From: Streptomyces sp. SW4
Lineage (GTDB): Bacteria; Actinomycetota; Actinomycetes; Streptomycetales; Streptomycetaceae
Length of the DNA stretch: 64,000 bases
Direction: 5' to 3'
NCBI GenBank assembly: GCA_003248315.1
Contig: QKWM01000004.1
Location: forward strand, 930,001 to 994,000
The translations under genes and the position numbers were made by a program. A model generated the notes under the pieces. That model saw only the letters and a program-made list of their open reading frames with translations, was not told where the DNA came from and searched no databases. Below are positions 9,175-19,067 of the stretch, one piece after another. Every line of letters begins with the position of its first letter. The first letter of the stretch is position 1.

Positions 9175-11238
9175 ATGCAGCACCGTCAGCCCGAGCAGCC
9201 GCCGCAGTCGTCACAACCTCCACAGCCCCCGCAGCCGCCTCGGTCGCCGCAAGCTCCGCAGTCGTCGCAGTCGTCGCAGTCGTCGGGGCCGGCTACGCCG
9301 GTGCGGGCGCGGGGGCGAAGCGGTCGGGGCGGCGCAAGACCTGGTTCGGCATCGCCGCCGTCCTCGTGCTCGCCGCCGTCAACGCCCCGGCGGTGGGCGG
9401 GTTCGCCGGGGACGTGTACCACCGGTGGGAGGTGAGCCGGCCCGAGTACAAGGCGCGGTACGGGCACTGGTCACTGGCCTCGCTGCCGGAGAAGTACCAG
9501 CTCAACGCCATCCACGCGATCCTGCTGCACACCGGCAAGGTGCTGCTGGTCGCCGGCTCCGGGAACGACGTGGAGCTCTTCGACGGGGGCGTCTTCAAGA
9601 GCACCCTGTGGGACCCGGCCGAGGACACCTTCAAGAAGATCGACACCCCGGCCGACCTGTTCTGCGGCGGTCATGCCCAACTCCCGGACGGCAAGGTGCT
9701 CTTCGCCGGGGGCACCGCCCGGTACGAGATGCTCAAGGGCGACGTGAAGCGGGCCGGCGGCGCCATGCTGGTCAAGAACGAGGACCCGGACCGGTCCCGT
9801 TCCTTCCCCAAGGGGACCGTCTTCCGGTCGCCTTCGGGCGTGGAGTACCGCTCGCAGTTCGCCGTGCGGGTGCCGGCCGCGAAGAAGACCACGGGGAAGA
9901 ACGGCGACGTCCAGGTCACCGCCAGCGAGGCCCGGGTGTACGTGGAGGCGGTGGAGGAAGGGCCGCTCGGCATCACCAACACCACCGAGCAGTACGAGAT
10001 CGAGGGGCTCCGCGGCGAGGACGCGCGCAACCTCTACGGCATCGCCAACAAGCTCGGGCTCGACAAGAAGGACTTCCAGGGCATCAGGTACGCCTACGAG
10101 TTCGACCCGGTGACGGAGAAGTACACGAAGGTCGAGTCGATGAGGGAGGCGCGCTGGTACCCGACGCTGACCACGCTCGCCGACGGGCGGGTGCTGGCCG
10201 TCTCCGGTCTGGACGACATCGGGCAGGTCGTGCCCGGGAAGAACGAGATCTACGATCCGCGGACGAAGACGTGGTCCGCCGCGCCGACGCGGTACTTCCC
10301 CACGTACCCGTCCTTCTTCCTCGTCGACAAGGGCACGATCTTCTACTCCGGGTCCAACGCCGGTTACGGGCCCGCCGACAAGGGCCGGCAGCCGGGGCTG
10401 TGGAACCTGGCGGACAACACCTTCACCCCGGTCGGCGGGCTGCGGGACCCGGACGTCCTGGAGACGTCGTCGTCCGTGCTGCTGCCGCCGGCGCAGGAGA
10501 ACAAGGTGATGGTGCTGGGCGGCGGGGGCGTCGGCGAGTCCCGGGCGGCGACCTCCCGCACCGCCGTCGTCGACCTCGACGACGACCGGCCCCGGTTCGC
10601 GCCGGGGCCGCGGCTGCCGGAGAACACCCGCTACCTGAACAGCGTGATCCTGCCGGACGACACCGTGTTCACGACCGGCGGCAGCCGCGACTACCGCGGC
10701 AAGGGCGCCAGCGACATCCTCAGGTCGCAGATCTACCACCCGGACACCGGCACCTTCACCCGGGCCGCCGACCCCCGGGTGGGCGGAACTACCACGCGGA
10801 GGCCCTGCTGCTGCCGGACGGACGCGTCGCCGTCTTCGGCTCCGACCCGCTCTTCTCCGACAAGGCCGATTCCAAGCCGGGCGAGTTCGAGCAGCGCGTC
10901 GAGGTCTTCTCCCCGCCCTACCTGCACCAGGGCGACCGGCCCTCCCTGTCCCGCCCGGACGGCCCGACGCGTCCTACGGCGGTGAGATCGCCCTGCGCTC
11001 CGACGACGCCGCCCGCATCGGCCACGTACGGCTGATGCGGCCCGGGTCGGCGACCCACGTCACCGACTTCGACCAGCGGTCGGTCGCCGCGGAGATCACC
11101 CGGCGCGACGGCGGCTCCCTCACCGTCCGCGTACCGGACGACCCGGCCCTCGTCCCGCCCGGCTGGTACATGGTCGTCGCCACCGACCGCGAGGGGGTGC
11201 CCTCCGAGGCGGTGTGGGTGCGGGTGGGGCACAAGTGA
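9175..11238 (+). CDS. GlxA-like copper radical oxidase (three frame breaks)
   Basis: Reading across breaks near 9310, 10785 and 10975 gives about 690 residues. The order is a Pro/Gln/Ser-rich cytoplasmic stretch (about 35 residues), a single hydrophobic anchor (WFGIAAVLVLAAVNAP), then a Kelch-type galactose/glyoxal oxidase domain and a C-terminal immunoglobulin-like domain. Signatures are FCGGH (cysteine of the expected Cys-Tyr cofactor), AEARWYPTL-type REARWYPTLTTL (its tyrosine), GRNYHAEALLLPDGR (Tyr and His copper ligands) and THVTDFDQRS (His ligand). The family oxidises glycolaldehyde or sugar alcohols and makes hydrogen peroxide; GlxA works with CslA in hyphal-tip glycan synthesis. No cslA is beside this one, so it is probably a paralogue. 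The start ATG follows GGAGG. Confidence 0.8.
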
Positions 11239-11369
11239 GGCGGCCGGGACGCCGGGCGGGGGCGGAGCGGCCGGACGGGGCGGACGCGAATTCGGGCCGG
11301 CGGTGATCGATCCGGGCTCCGCGTCCGTACCTCCTGGGGAGACCCGCTCGCGTCGCCCCTGGAGGCACC

Positions 11370-12185
11370 ATGCGCATGTCCCGCAACAGGATCGGCGTCC
11401 TCGTCCTGTTCGGCGTGATGAGCCTGACCCTCACCGCCCTGGCCTTCCCGGCCATGGTCGGGCTGGAGGACAAGCCCGGCGGCCAGACCCGGGTGGTCGC
11501 GGCCACCCGGTGGGGGCCGCTGACCGAGGCGGACCGCGACTTCGTGGTCAAGGTGCGCTCCGCCGGACTGTGGGAGTACCCGCTGGGCGAGCTGGCGATG
11601 GCGCGGGGTACGACGAAGGAGATGAAGGAGGCCGGCGAGCACCTGGTCGTCGGCCACGCCGGGCTGGACGCGCTCTGCCGGGAGATCGCGCCGAAGCTCG
11701 GCATCACGCTGCCGAACAAGGCCAGTCCGCAGCAGCGGGAGTTCGTGGACACGGTGAGGTCGAGGAACGGCAAGGACTTCGACGTCACGGCGGTCACGAT
11801 CATGCGGGTGACGCACGGCCAGATCTTCCCGGCCATCGCCAACATCCGGGCCAGCACCAAGAACACCCTGGTCCGCCAGTTGGCCGACCTGGCCAACGAC
11901 ACCGTCCTGGACCACATGACGGTGCTGGAGAAGACCGGCATGGTCGACTACGACGAGGTCTCCTTCATGCAGACGGCCCCCGCCAAGAACCGGCAGGACT
12001 TCGTCACCCCGCCGCCGCCCCAGCCGGGCGAGCCGATGGTCGTCCTCACCCCGCGTCCCGACCTGGACGTGAACACCGGCGGGCCCACGCCGCCGCTGCC
12101 GCCGGCCACCTCCTCGCCGCCGCCGGGATCGTCGCCCTCGGCGGCGGTGACCCCCACGGTGTCGCCCTCGGCACCGGCCGGGTGA
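11370..12185 (+). CDS. Secreted or membrane-anchored DUF4142 protein
   Basis: 271 residues. An N-terminal hydrophobic segment (IGVLVLFGVMSLTLTALAFPAMV) looks like a signal peptide or anchor. A DUF4142-type helical bundle follows (WGPLTEADRDFVVKVRSAGLWE ... VVGHAGLDALCREI ... HDQ-region replaced by VTHGQIFPAIANI), then a Pro/Ser/Thr-rich tail. The fold resembles a ferritin-like four-helix bundle; its biochemical role is unknown. The start ATG follows GGAGGCACC. It lies 131 bp after the oxidase on the same strand and may share its transcript. Confidence 0.75.
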   Translation: MRMSRNRIGVLVLFGVMSLTLTALAFPAMVGLEDKPGGQTRVVAATRWGPLTEADRDFVVKVRSAGLWEYPLGELAMARGTTKEMKEAGEHLVVGHAGLDALCREIAPKLGITLPNKASPQQREFVDTVRSRNGKDFDVTAVTIMRVTHGQIFPAIANIRASTKNTLVRQLADLANDTVLDHMTVLEKTGMVDYDEVSFMQTAPAKNRQDFVTPPPPQPGEPMVVLTPRPDLDVNTGGPTPPLPPATSSPPPGSSPSAAVTPTVSPSAPAG

Positions 12186-12210
12186 GCCGGGACCGCGGAA
12201 GGGCGGTGCG

Positions 12211-12876
12211 TCAGGCCTCCGTGACCGCGGCGGCCGGCCAGCCGAGGGGGTGCGGCCCGGAGTCGTCCGGGAGGCCGGCGAGGGGTTCGCCCCCGGCCTC
12301 GCTGAAGGCGGTGAGGGCCTCGACCAGCGCCGTGCGCTGGGCCGGCGTGAGCCGGGCGACGACCGCGGCGATGTCGGTACGGCGGCGGGCGGTGACGTTC
12401 TCGACGGTGCCGCGGCCCTCGTCGGTGAGGCGCAGCAGGGTCTCGCGGCGGTTGTCGGGGTTGGTCTGCCGGTCGGCGAGCCCGGCCGCGATCAGGCGGT
12501 CGACCATGCGCATGGCGGTGGAGGGTGCGACCTGGAGCTGCTCGGCGAGCGTGACGAGCTTGGTGGCGCCCCGCGTGTACAGCACCATCAGCATCCGGAA
12601 CTGCGGCAGGGTGACCCGTTCCTCGACGGCGGCCAGCGACCGCGCGGAGATCGCCACCAGCAGCCGCGAGGCGGTCAGCACGGCGCGGGTGACCGCCTCC
12701 ACGTCGTCCGTGGCCGCGGGCGGGTGCCGACCACGTCGTCGTCCGTGGCCCCGGCGGGGTGGCCCGGGCGGGGTGGCCCGGGCGGGGGTGACGACCATCG
12801 CGTCGTCCGTGGCCCCGGCGGGTGGGGCGGCCGCTGTGTCGTCCGCCGCCCCGGCGGGCGTCTTGCTCTCCGGCAT
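12211..12876 (-). CDS. MarR-family transcriptional regulator
   Basis: 221 residues. The winged-helix MarR domain occupies about residues 60-200 (LPQFRMLMVLYTRGATKLVTLAEQLQ, then VAPSTAMRMVDRLIAAGLADRQTNPDNRRE). The first 55 residues are low-complexity and encoded by near-repeats of a GTCCGTGGCCCCGGCG block between about 12705 and 12865; their frame could contain an error. ATG 12876 follows AAAGGA. The gene is convergent with the DUF4142 gene. Its ligand and targets are unknown. Confidence 0.8.
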   Translation of the reverse strand: MPESKTPAGAADDTAAAPPAGATDDAMVVTPARATPPGPPRRGHGRRRGRHPPAATDDVEAVTRAVLTASRLLVAISARSLAAVEERVTLPQFRMLMVLYTRGATKLVTLAEQLQVAPSTAMRMVDRLIAAGLADRQTNPDNRRETLLRLTDEGRGTVENVTARRRTDIAAVVARLTPAQRTALVEALTAFSEAGGEPLAGLPDDSGPHPLGWPAAAVTEA

Positions 12877-12910
12877 GGGTCCTTTCTATCGCGCTGCCGC
12901 CCTTCCGTAC

Positions 12911-13099
12911 GGGCGCGTGACCGCCGGTCGCGGCGCGTGACCGGCGTTCGCGGCGCGTACCCGCCGGTCGCGGCGCGTGGCCGCCGCTCCCGGGCCAGTG
13001 ACCGCCGTTCCCGGGCCGGTGACCGCCGTTTCGCGGGCCGGTGGCCGCCGTTTCGCGGGCCGGTGACCGTCGTTTCGCGGGCCGGTGACCGCCGTTCGC
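12911..13099. repeat. Tandem repeat, nine units of 20-22 bp
   Basis: Nine consecutive imperfect copies of a unit close to GGGCCGGTGACCGCCGTTTC fill the space upstream of the MarR gene. Units in the right half carry an extra base or two and are closest to each other, suggesting recent slippage expansion. No coding frame is credible across the array. The rest of the 12877-13212 gap shows nothing besides the start region of the next gene. Confidence 0.75.
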
Positions 13100-13212
13100 G
13101 GTCTCGCGTCCGGGCGCTCCGGGGCGCGCGGGGCCGTCGGCCCCTCCCGTGGATTTTTCGACTGTGCAAAGGTTGGTGGCCGAGGCACCCGACCCGGACC
13201 TGGAAGGCGACC

Positions 13213-13730
13213 ATGGCGCGCACCCGTCCCGCTCCCCGCCGTCCCCGCCGTCCCCCGCCCCCCACCGGCCGGCTGCGCTTCGCCGCACGGCTGCCGATCC
13301 TGCTCTTCCGTGCGGGGCTCGGGCCGCTCCTCGGCGGACGGCTGCTCCTGCTGCACCACACCGGCCGCGTCTCCGGCCTCGACCGGCGGGCGGTGCTGGA
13401 GGTCGTGACGTTCGACCCCGCCGGACCGAGCTGGACCATCGCCTCGGGTTTCGGCCCCCGGGCGGACTGGTATCTCAACCTGCGCCGGCACCCGAAGACG
13501 GTCATCCAGTTCGGCAACCGTCACCACGCCGTCACCGCCCGCTTCCTGCCACCCGAGGAGGGTGCCGCGATCATGGCCGACTACGCTCGACGGCACCCGG
13601 GACGGCCCGCCGTCTGTGCTCCTTCATGGGGCTGGACGTCGGAGGCGGCGACGACACGTCGTTCCGGGAGGCGGGACGCGCCATCCCCTTCGTACGCCTC
13701 GACGCCGCGGCCGGACCCCGGCGGACCTGA
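13213..13730 (+). CDS. Deazaflavin-dependent nitroreductase family protein (one frame break)
   Basis: About 172 residues after repairing a missing G near 13598. It matches the DUF385/F420-dependent nitroreductase family: LLLLHHTGRVSGLDRRAVLEVV (split-barrel start with the HTGRKSG-like loop), WTIASGFGPRADWYLNLRRHP (conserved W-NL segment) and a C-terminal CSFMGLDVG stretch. The family binds F420 or heme-like cofactors and reduces quinones or nitro compounds; the substrate here is unknown. ATG 13213 follows GGAAGG. The Arg/Pro-rich N-terminus is typical of actinobacterial members. Confidence 0.75.
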
Positions 13731-13748
13731 CCGACCGAGAGAGGGATC

Positions 13749-14433
13749 GTGAGCGCTTCCGGGCCCGGCGGCATCACGCCGGACGAGCCGGACGGCACGC
13801 CGTCCGTCCCCGACGACGTCTGGCTGAAGTTCCTCACCGACAGTGAGCAGGCGATACGGGCCACGGCGCCCGGGAGCCCGCCGCACGGGAGCGGCTGCAC
13901 CCGGGCGAGAGGCCGGAGGCGGGCCGGGTCGGCCCCGGCGGTACGAACCGCACGCGCCGTACAGGACGTGTGAGCCGTACGGCCCGTGTGAGCCGTACGG
14001 GCCGCTCCGGCGGTTCGGGGCCCGTCGGAGAGCTGTGGCAGCCCGACGACCCGTGGACCGGCCCGTCCTGGCGCGAACTGGACGGCCGGGCCCGGCTGCG
14101 GCGCGCCGGCCGGGTGGCCGCCACCGCGGCGGCGGTCGCCCTCGCCCTGACGGCATGGTCACAGCTCACGACCGGCGCGGGCACCCCCGTCGTCGTGCCG
14201 AGGGCACCACCGTGGAGCGGGTGGAGGAGGCGCCCGCGGGAGTCCCCACCGCCGCATCGCCGTCCCCCGGGCGGACACGGGAGACCGGGCACCACGCCGG
14301 CCACGGGACCCCGGCGACCGCGGGCCCTGACCCGCACCCCTCGGCGTACGCCTCCCCGTACGCCACCCCGTACGGCTCCCCCGGTGTCGCCCGGCACGCC
14401 TCCCCCGGCACCTCCGCCTGGACGGTCGGCTGA
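13749..14433 (+). CDS. Hypothetical single-pass membrane protein (two frame breaks)
   Basis: GTG 13749, 18 bases after the preceding stop, opens an acidic N-terminus (VPDDVWLKFLTDSEQAIRAT). Repairing breaks near 13878 and 14195 joins it to PVGELWQPDDPWTGPSWREL, one transmembrane helix (RVAATAAAVALALTAW) and a Pro/Ser/His-rich tail ending at 14433. The total is about 228 residues. I recognise no domain. It is probably cotranscribed with the nitroreductase-like gene and ends six bases from the Ku stop codon. Confidence 0.5.
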
Positions 14434-14438
14434 GCGCG

Positions 14439-15571
14439 TCAGGCGCTGCGGCGGCGGGCGGCGGTCTTCTTGGCCGGCGCCTTCGCCGCGGTCTTGGCCG
14501 GGGTCTTGGCCGGGGTCTTCGCCGGGGTCTTCGCCGGGGTCCTGGCTGAGGTCTTCGCCGTCTGCTTGGCGGTTCCGGCCGACTTCCCGGCCGTCGTCTT
14601 CTTCGCGGACTCCCCCGACTTCGCCGTCGACGACTTCGCCGTCGACTTCTTCGTGCCGGACGCGGCCTTGCCCGCCGTCGTCTTCTTCGCCGTGGACGTC
14701 GACTTCTTCCCCGACGGCTGCTTGGGGCCGCACGGGAGGTCTTGCGCTGCGGCAGGGCGCGGACCTCGGCCTCCGCCGGTTCCTCGCCCCGGGACTCGCG
14801 GGCCGCGCGGACGCTGTTCTCCAGGGCCGCCATCAGGTCCAGCACCTTGCCGGGCGTGGCCAGCTCGGGGGTTTCCGGCGGGGCCTCCCCGGCGGCCTTG
14901 GCGGCGATGACCTCCTCCAGCGCCTCGCGGTACTCGTCGTGCAGGTCGTCGAGGTCGATCTCGCCCAGGGTGTCCATCAGGGCGTCGGCGAGATCCAGCT
15001 CCTGGTCGCGGACGGTGACGTCGGTCTCGGGGGCGACGCCCTCGGGGGCGCGGACCTCGTCCGGCCACAGCAGGCCGTGCATCGCGATCGCGTCGCCGAC
15101 CACCCGCAGCATGCCCAGCCGCTCCCGGCCGCGCAGCGCGAACTTGGCGATCGCGACCCGGTTGCTGCGCTTGAGGGCCTCCCGCAGCAGGGTGTACGGC
15201 TTGGCGGCGGGCGCCCCGCTCGCGGCGAGGTAGTACGCGGAGCCCATCTGGAGCGGGTCGATGCGGTCGGCCGGGACGAAGGCGACGATCTCGATCGTCC
15301 GCGCGGTCGGGATCGGCAGGTGGGCCAGGTCCTCGTCGGTGATCGGGACGATCGTGCCGTCGGCGTCCTCGTAGCCCTTGCCGATCTCCGCCTGGGTGAC
15401 CTCGCGGTCCTCCAGTTCGCAGACCTTGCGGTAGCGGATCCGGCCGCCGTCCTCCGTGTGGATCTGGCGGAAGGAGATCGCGTGGCTCTCGGTCGCGTTC
15501 ACCAGCTTGATCGGGATGCTGACCAGGCCGAACGAGATGGCGCCGTTCCAGATGGATCGCACGTGCAGCAC
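14439..15571 (-). CDS. ku: Ku DNA end-binding protein with long lysine-rich tail (one frame break)
   Basis: The first 280 residues are a bacterial Ku core (SIWNGAISFGLVSIPIKLVNAT, HTEDGGRIRYRKVCELEDREV, KPYTLLREALKRSNRVAIAK). A break near 14735 leads into about 95 residues made of Lys/Ala/Thr repeats (KTPAKTPAKTPAKT, KKTAARRRSA), a histone-like DNA-binding tail. Ku dimers bind broken DNA ends and recruit LigD for non-homologous end joining. The gene is divergent from the LigD-polymerase gene with a 77-bp shared promoter region. The ATG at 15571 fits the domain start. Confidence 0.9.
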
Positions 15572-15648
15572 CTTTCCGGTCGGGCGGGCATGCGGTCACG
15601 TCTGCCCCGGTTCCGTGTGATTCGAGGCTTTCGTGGGATTCTCATCGT

Positions 15649-16529
15649 ATGGCGCCTATCACGGAGGTGGAGGGGCGGCGGGTGGCCCTCAGCAACCTGG
15701 ACAAGGTGCTGTATCCCGCGACCGGTTTCACCAAGGCCGAGGTCCTGCACTACTACGCGACGATCGCCGACGTCCTGCTGCCGCACCTGCGGGACCGCCC
15801 GGTGTCCTTCCTGCGCTATCCGGACGGACCGGACGGCCAGCTCTTCTTCACCAAGAACGTGCCGCCGGGTACGCCCGACTGGGTCACCACGGCCGAGGTG
15901 CCGAGGTCGGAGGGGCCGGCCCGGATGGTGCTGGTGCAGGATCTGGCCAGCCTGATGTGGGCGGCGAACCTGGTGACCGAGTTCCACACCCACCAGTGGG
16001 TCGCCCAGGACCCCGGGGAGGCCGACCGGCTGGTGTTCGACCTCGACCCGGGGCCGCCCGCCACGATCGTCCAGTGCTGCGAGGTGGCCCTGTGGCTGCG
16101 GGAGCGGCTGGCGGCGGACGGGATCGAGGTGTACGCCAAGACCTCCGGGCCAAGGGACTGCATCTGCTGGCCGCGGTCCGCGGGTCGTCGTCCGAGCGGG
16201 TGAGCGAGTACGCGAAGGCGCTGGCGGTCGAGGCGGAGCGGGCGATGCCGCGGCTGGTGGTGCACCGGATGACGCGGAGCCTGCGGCCGGGGAAGGTGTT
16301 CGTCGACTGGAGCCAGAACGCGGCCCGGAAGACGACGGCCACGCCCTACACGCTGCGGGCCCGGCCGGAGCCGGCGGTGTCGGCGCCGGTGACCTGGGAG
16401 GAGGTGGCCGCCTGCGAGTCCCCGGGGCGGCTGGTCTTCCACGCCGGGGATCTCGGGCCGCGGGTCCAGGACTACGGCGATCTGCTGGCGCCGCTGTTCG
16501 ACCGGGACGCGGCGGGCCGGCTGCCGTAG
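15649..16529 (+). CDS. LigD-type primase-polymerase of end joining (one frame break)
   Basis: About 294 residues after restoring one G near 16150. This is the stand-alone archaeo-eukaryotic primase-like polymerase domain of LigD: VALSNLDKVLYPATGFTKAEVL, PVSFLRYPDG, FFTKNVPPGTP, LVFDLDPGP (metal-binding Asp pair) and KVFVDWSQN. It fills and trims ends during Ku-dependent repair and prefers ribonucleotides. No ligase or nuclease domain is present, which fits genomes where LigD functions are split among genes. It is divergent from ku. Confidence 0.9.
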
Positions 16530-16649
16530 CGCCGGCACCTCGCGCCGGGTCCGCGTCCCGGCGGGCGGCTGCCTCGGCGCCGGGCTCCGGAACGCGGCCA
16601 GGGGCGGGGTCCGGGCGGAGGGCGGAACGGGCTCGGGCGGCCCCGGTCC

Positions 16650-17451
16650 TCACAGCCGCGACCAGGTGTTCCGGTCGCGGGCCATCGCGTGCAGCGCCTC
16701 CACGTCCGCCGGTTTCAGGACGCCCCCGGTGCGCGCCAGCTCGCCCAGCTCGCCGTCGGTCAGCACCCGGACGTCCCGGGGCGGGGCCGTCACGGTCACG
16801 TCCGCCGGGCCGACCAGGACCAGCACGGGGCGCACCTCGGCGGTCAGGGCGTGGGAGGCCCGGTCGGCGTCGGCGCGGACCCGGCGCAGCAGCGGCCGCG
16901 GCTCGCGGCGGCCCAGCGCGACCAGCGGGTCGGTGACGCGGACGCGGGCCCTGCGGGCGTACAGCGTGTGGACGGCGAAGAGGCCGCCGGGCCCGATCAC
17001 CAGGTGGTGGACGCGGTCGCCGCCGGGCAGCGGGATCGAGTGCAGGGCGTGCCAGCCCGCGCCGTCGAACCCGTCGAGCCGTTCGCCCACCGTCCGCTCG
17101 GCGGTGAGCGCCCGGCGGCGGGGTCGGCACGGAGGCGGTGCGCCGGGCCCGGGTCGCGGTCCAGGGCGACGAGGTGGGCCTCGCCGGGCCGGTTGGGGCG
17201 AGGTCGTCGTCGGGGTGGAGGGTGAGCCGGGCCAGCTCCGCGGGCGTGGGGACCGGGGGCGGGCCGACGGTGACGGGGCCGGTGAGGAACGGCGCCAGGG
17301 CGTCCAGCACGTCGTCCCGGCGGTCCTCGCCGAGCAGGTTCACCCGGGCGGTCTCCCGGTCGTACCAGGCGATGTTCCGGCCGTCGGGGCGGCAGACGTA
17401 GAGCCGCTCCCGGCCGTGCCGCCAGGTCGGTATGACGCGCAGTGTGGTCAT
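16650..17451 (-). CDS. NERD-domain protein (one frame break)
   Basis: About 266 residues when the frames are joined near 17113. The N-terminal 110 residues (TTLRVIPTWRHGRERLYVCRPDGRNIAWYD at the start) lack a known domain. The C-terminal part holds a nuclease-related NERD core (HHLVIGPGGLFAVHTLYARRARVRVTD). The family is predicted to act on nucleic acid, but no activity can be claimed from sequence. ATG 17451. It ends convergent with the LigD polymerase gene across a 120-bp gap. Confidence 0.7.
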
Positions 17452-17550
17452 GCACCATCACCCCGCTCCATGGGAACAGGCGGGGTGCTGCCGGGGCAAG
17501 AACCCGGCTACCGTTGACAGAAGTTGGGACGGGACGACGGGAGGGCGCCG

Positions 17551-18057
17551 TTGCGTACCCGCGGGAGGCAGTCCGACGTGCCGCCCCCGGACAGTCCGTG
17601 GAACGAGATCGTGCCCGGACTGTGGATGGGCGGGCACGAGTTCCGCAGGCGGTCGGGGCAGGTGGAGCGCGCCGTGGTGGCGGACGAGTTCGACCTCGTC
17701 CAGACGCTGCTGCGGCTGCCCGGGCACGGCCCGGCGCCGGGGGTCGAGCACCACGTCTGGCCGATTCCCGACGGCCCGCTGGACGGGACCCAGCTCGCCG
17801 GGGTGATCCGGCTCGCGGAGGCGGCGTGCCAGGCGCTGGACGAGGGCCGCAGGGTCCTGGTCCGGTGCTACCACGGGTACAACCGTTCCGGGCTGGTCGT
17901 CGCTCACGCGCTGGTGCGCCGGGGCGCTGCGGCCGAGGAGGCGATCCGGCTGATCCGGTCCCGCCGCTCGCCGTGGGCGCTGCACAACGAGCTGTTCGTG
18001 GAGTACGTGAGGGCGGGGCTGCCGACGGTGCGGCTACTGGAGGAGCTGACCGAGTGA
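17551..18057 (+). CDS. Dual-specificity-type protein phosphatase
   Basis: About 168 residues with the cysteine phosphatase P-loop CYHGYNRSG (CX5R) near residue 113, preceded by PDGPLDGTQ, the expected general-acid loop region. The domain begins at WNEIVPGLWMGGHEF. Three in-frame starts exist: TTG 17524, TTG 17551 (GGGAGG, 6-base spacer) and GTG 17578 (GGGAGG, 9-base spacer). I chose 17551 on spacing. The substrate is unknown. It is divergent from the NERD gene. Confidence 0.75.
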   Translation: MRTRGRQSDVPPPDSPWNEIVPGLWMGGHEFRRRSGQVERAVVADEFDLVQTLLRLPGHGPAPGVEHHVWPIPDGPLDGTQLAGVIRLAEAACQALDEGRRVLVRCYHGYNRSGLVVAHALVRRGAAAEEAIRLIRSRRSPWALHNELFVEYVRAGLPTVRLLEELTE

Positions 18058-18257
18058 CGCGGTGACGGGGGCGTGGGTCACGGCCCGGGGCCGTGGACGA
18101 CGGCGGGGGGCCGGGCCGGGGCTGGGCTGGGGCTGGGCTGGGGCTGGGGCTCGGGCACCGAGGCGTCCGGGCCCGCGTTCACAAAATGGACTTCCGTGCG
18201 AATAAGGTGTACAGGGCCCTCGACCGCCCGGATCCGTCCGCGAACCTCAGGAGAACC

Positions 18258-19067
18258 GTGCCGCCCAGCCGCCGCAGGCGCGCCACCCGGCGCAGCGCCG
18301 CCGTCGCCCTGCTGCTGGCGGCCGCGGCGGGCTGCGGTGACGCCGGCGGACTGCGCGGCGCGGGCGCGACGCCGACCGCGATCAGCCCGGCCCGGCTCTG
18401 GCCCGACCTGCCGGCGGCCTCCAGCCCGGCCTGGGACTTCGACGAGGCCGAGACCGAGACGGTGAAGGGCGTGGCGGTGCCGCGCGACGACATCCGCGAG
18501 GTCGATCCGGCGGCGGTCGTACGGGCCGAGATCGCGGCGCATCCGGACGACTACACCGAGGCGAAGGCGCCCTACCGGGAGACGGCCCGGCGGATGGCCG
18601 ACTGCGCGCCGGGCGGCGACCGCGGCGCCGGCACGCGGGGCGCCGACGAGCGCGGCGGGGGCGGCGAGCGGGCCGAGGGCGGCGAGCGGGCCGAGGGTGA
18701 GCCCGGGGGCCGGTGTCCGCTGCTGGAGCCGTACTACCGGGACCTGACCGGGGACGGGCGCGCCGACCTGACGCTGGGCTTCCGGCTGCCGCCCACCAAC
18801 CAGACGGCCGTCCGCGTCTACACCGTCATCGACCACCGCCTGGTGCAGGTGATGTCCAACAACGACGCCGTCAGCGGGGTCGAGCTGACCGGCCGGTCGG
18901 TGATCATCCGCTCGCCGTCCGAGGTCGCGGGCTACGAGTACCGGCTCCAGTGGACCTGGGACGCCGGTGAGCGGGCGATGCTGCTCACGCACGACGAGAT
19001 GCTGCGCACCGACGACCGCGAACGCGCCGGCCTCCCCACCCCCTCGCGCTCGGCGAGCGGCCGATGA
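18258..19067 (+). CDS. Lipoprotein cotranscribed with a sensor kinase
   Basis: 269 residues from GTG 18258, which follows AGGAG. A basic N-terminus and LLLAAAAGCGD lipobox predict lipidation at Cys. The rest is a soluble domain (LLEPYYRDLTGDGRADLTLGFRLPP, EYRLQWTWDAG) with an acidic Gly/Arg/Glu-rich insert near residues 120-150. The stop overlaps the kinase start by four bases (ATGA), so the pair are translationally coupled. In Streptomyces such lipoproteins, for example CseA, modulate the paired kinase; that role here is inference. Confidence 0.8.
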   Translation: MPPSRRRRATRRSAAVALLLAAAAGCGDAGGLRGAGATPTAISPARLWPDLPAASSPAWDFDEAETETVKGVAVPRDDIREVDPAAVVRAEIAAHPDDYTEAKAPYRETARRMADCAPGGDRGAGTRGADERGGGGERAEGGERAEGEPGGRCPLLEPYYRDLTGDGRADLTLGFRLPPTNQTAVRVYTVIDHRLVQVMSNNDAVSGVELTGRSVIIRSPSEVAGYEYRLQWTWDAGERAMLLTHDEMLRTDDRERAGLPTPSRSASGR

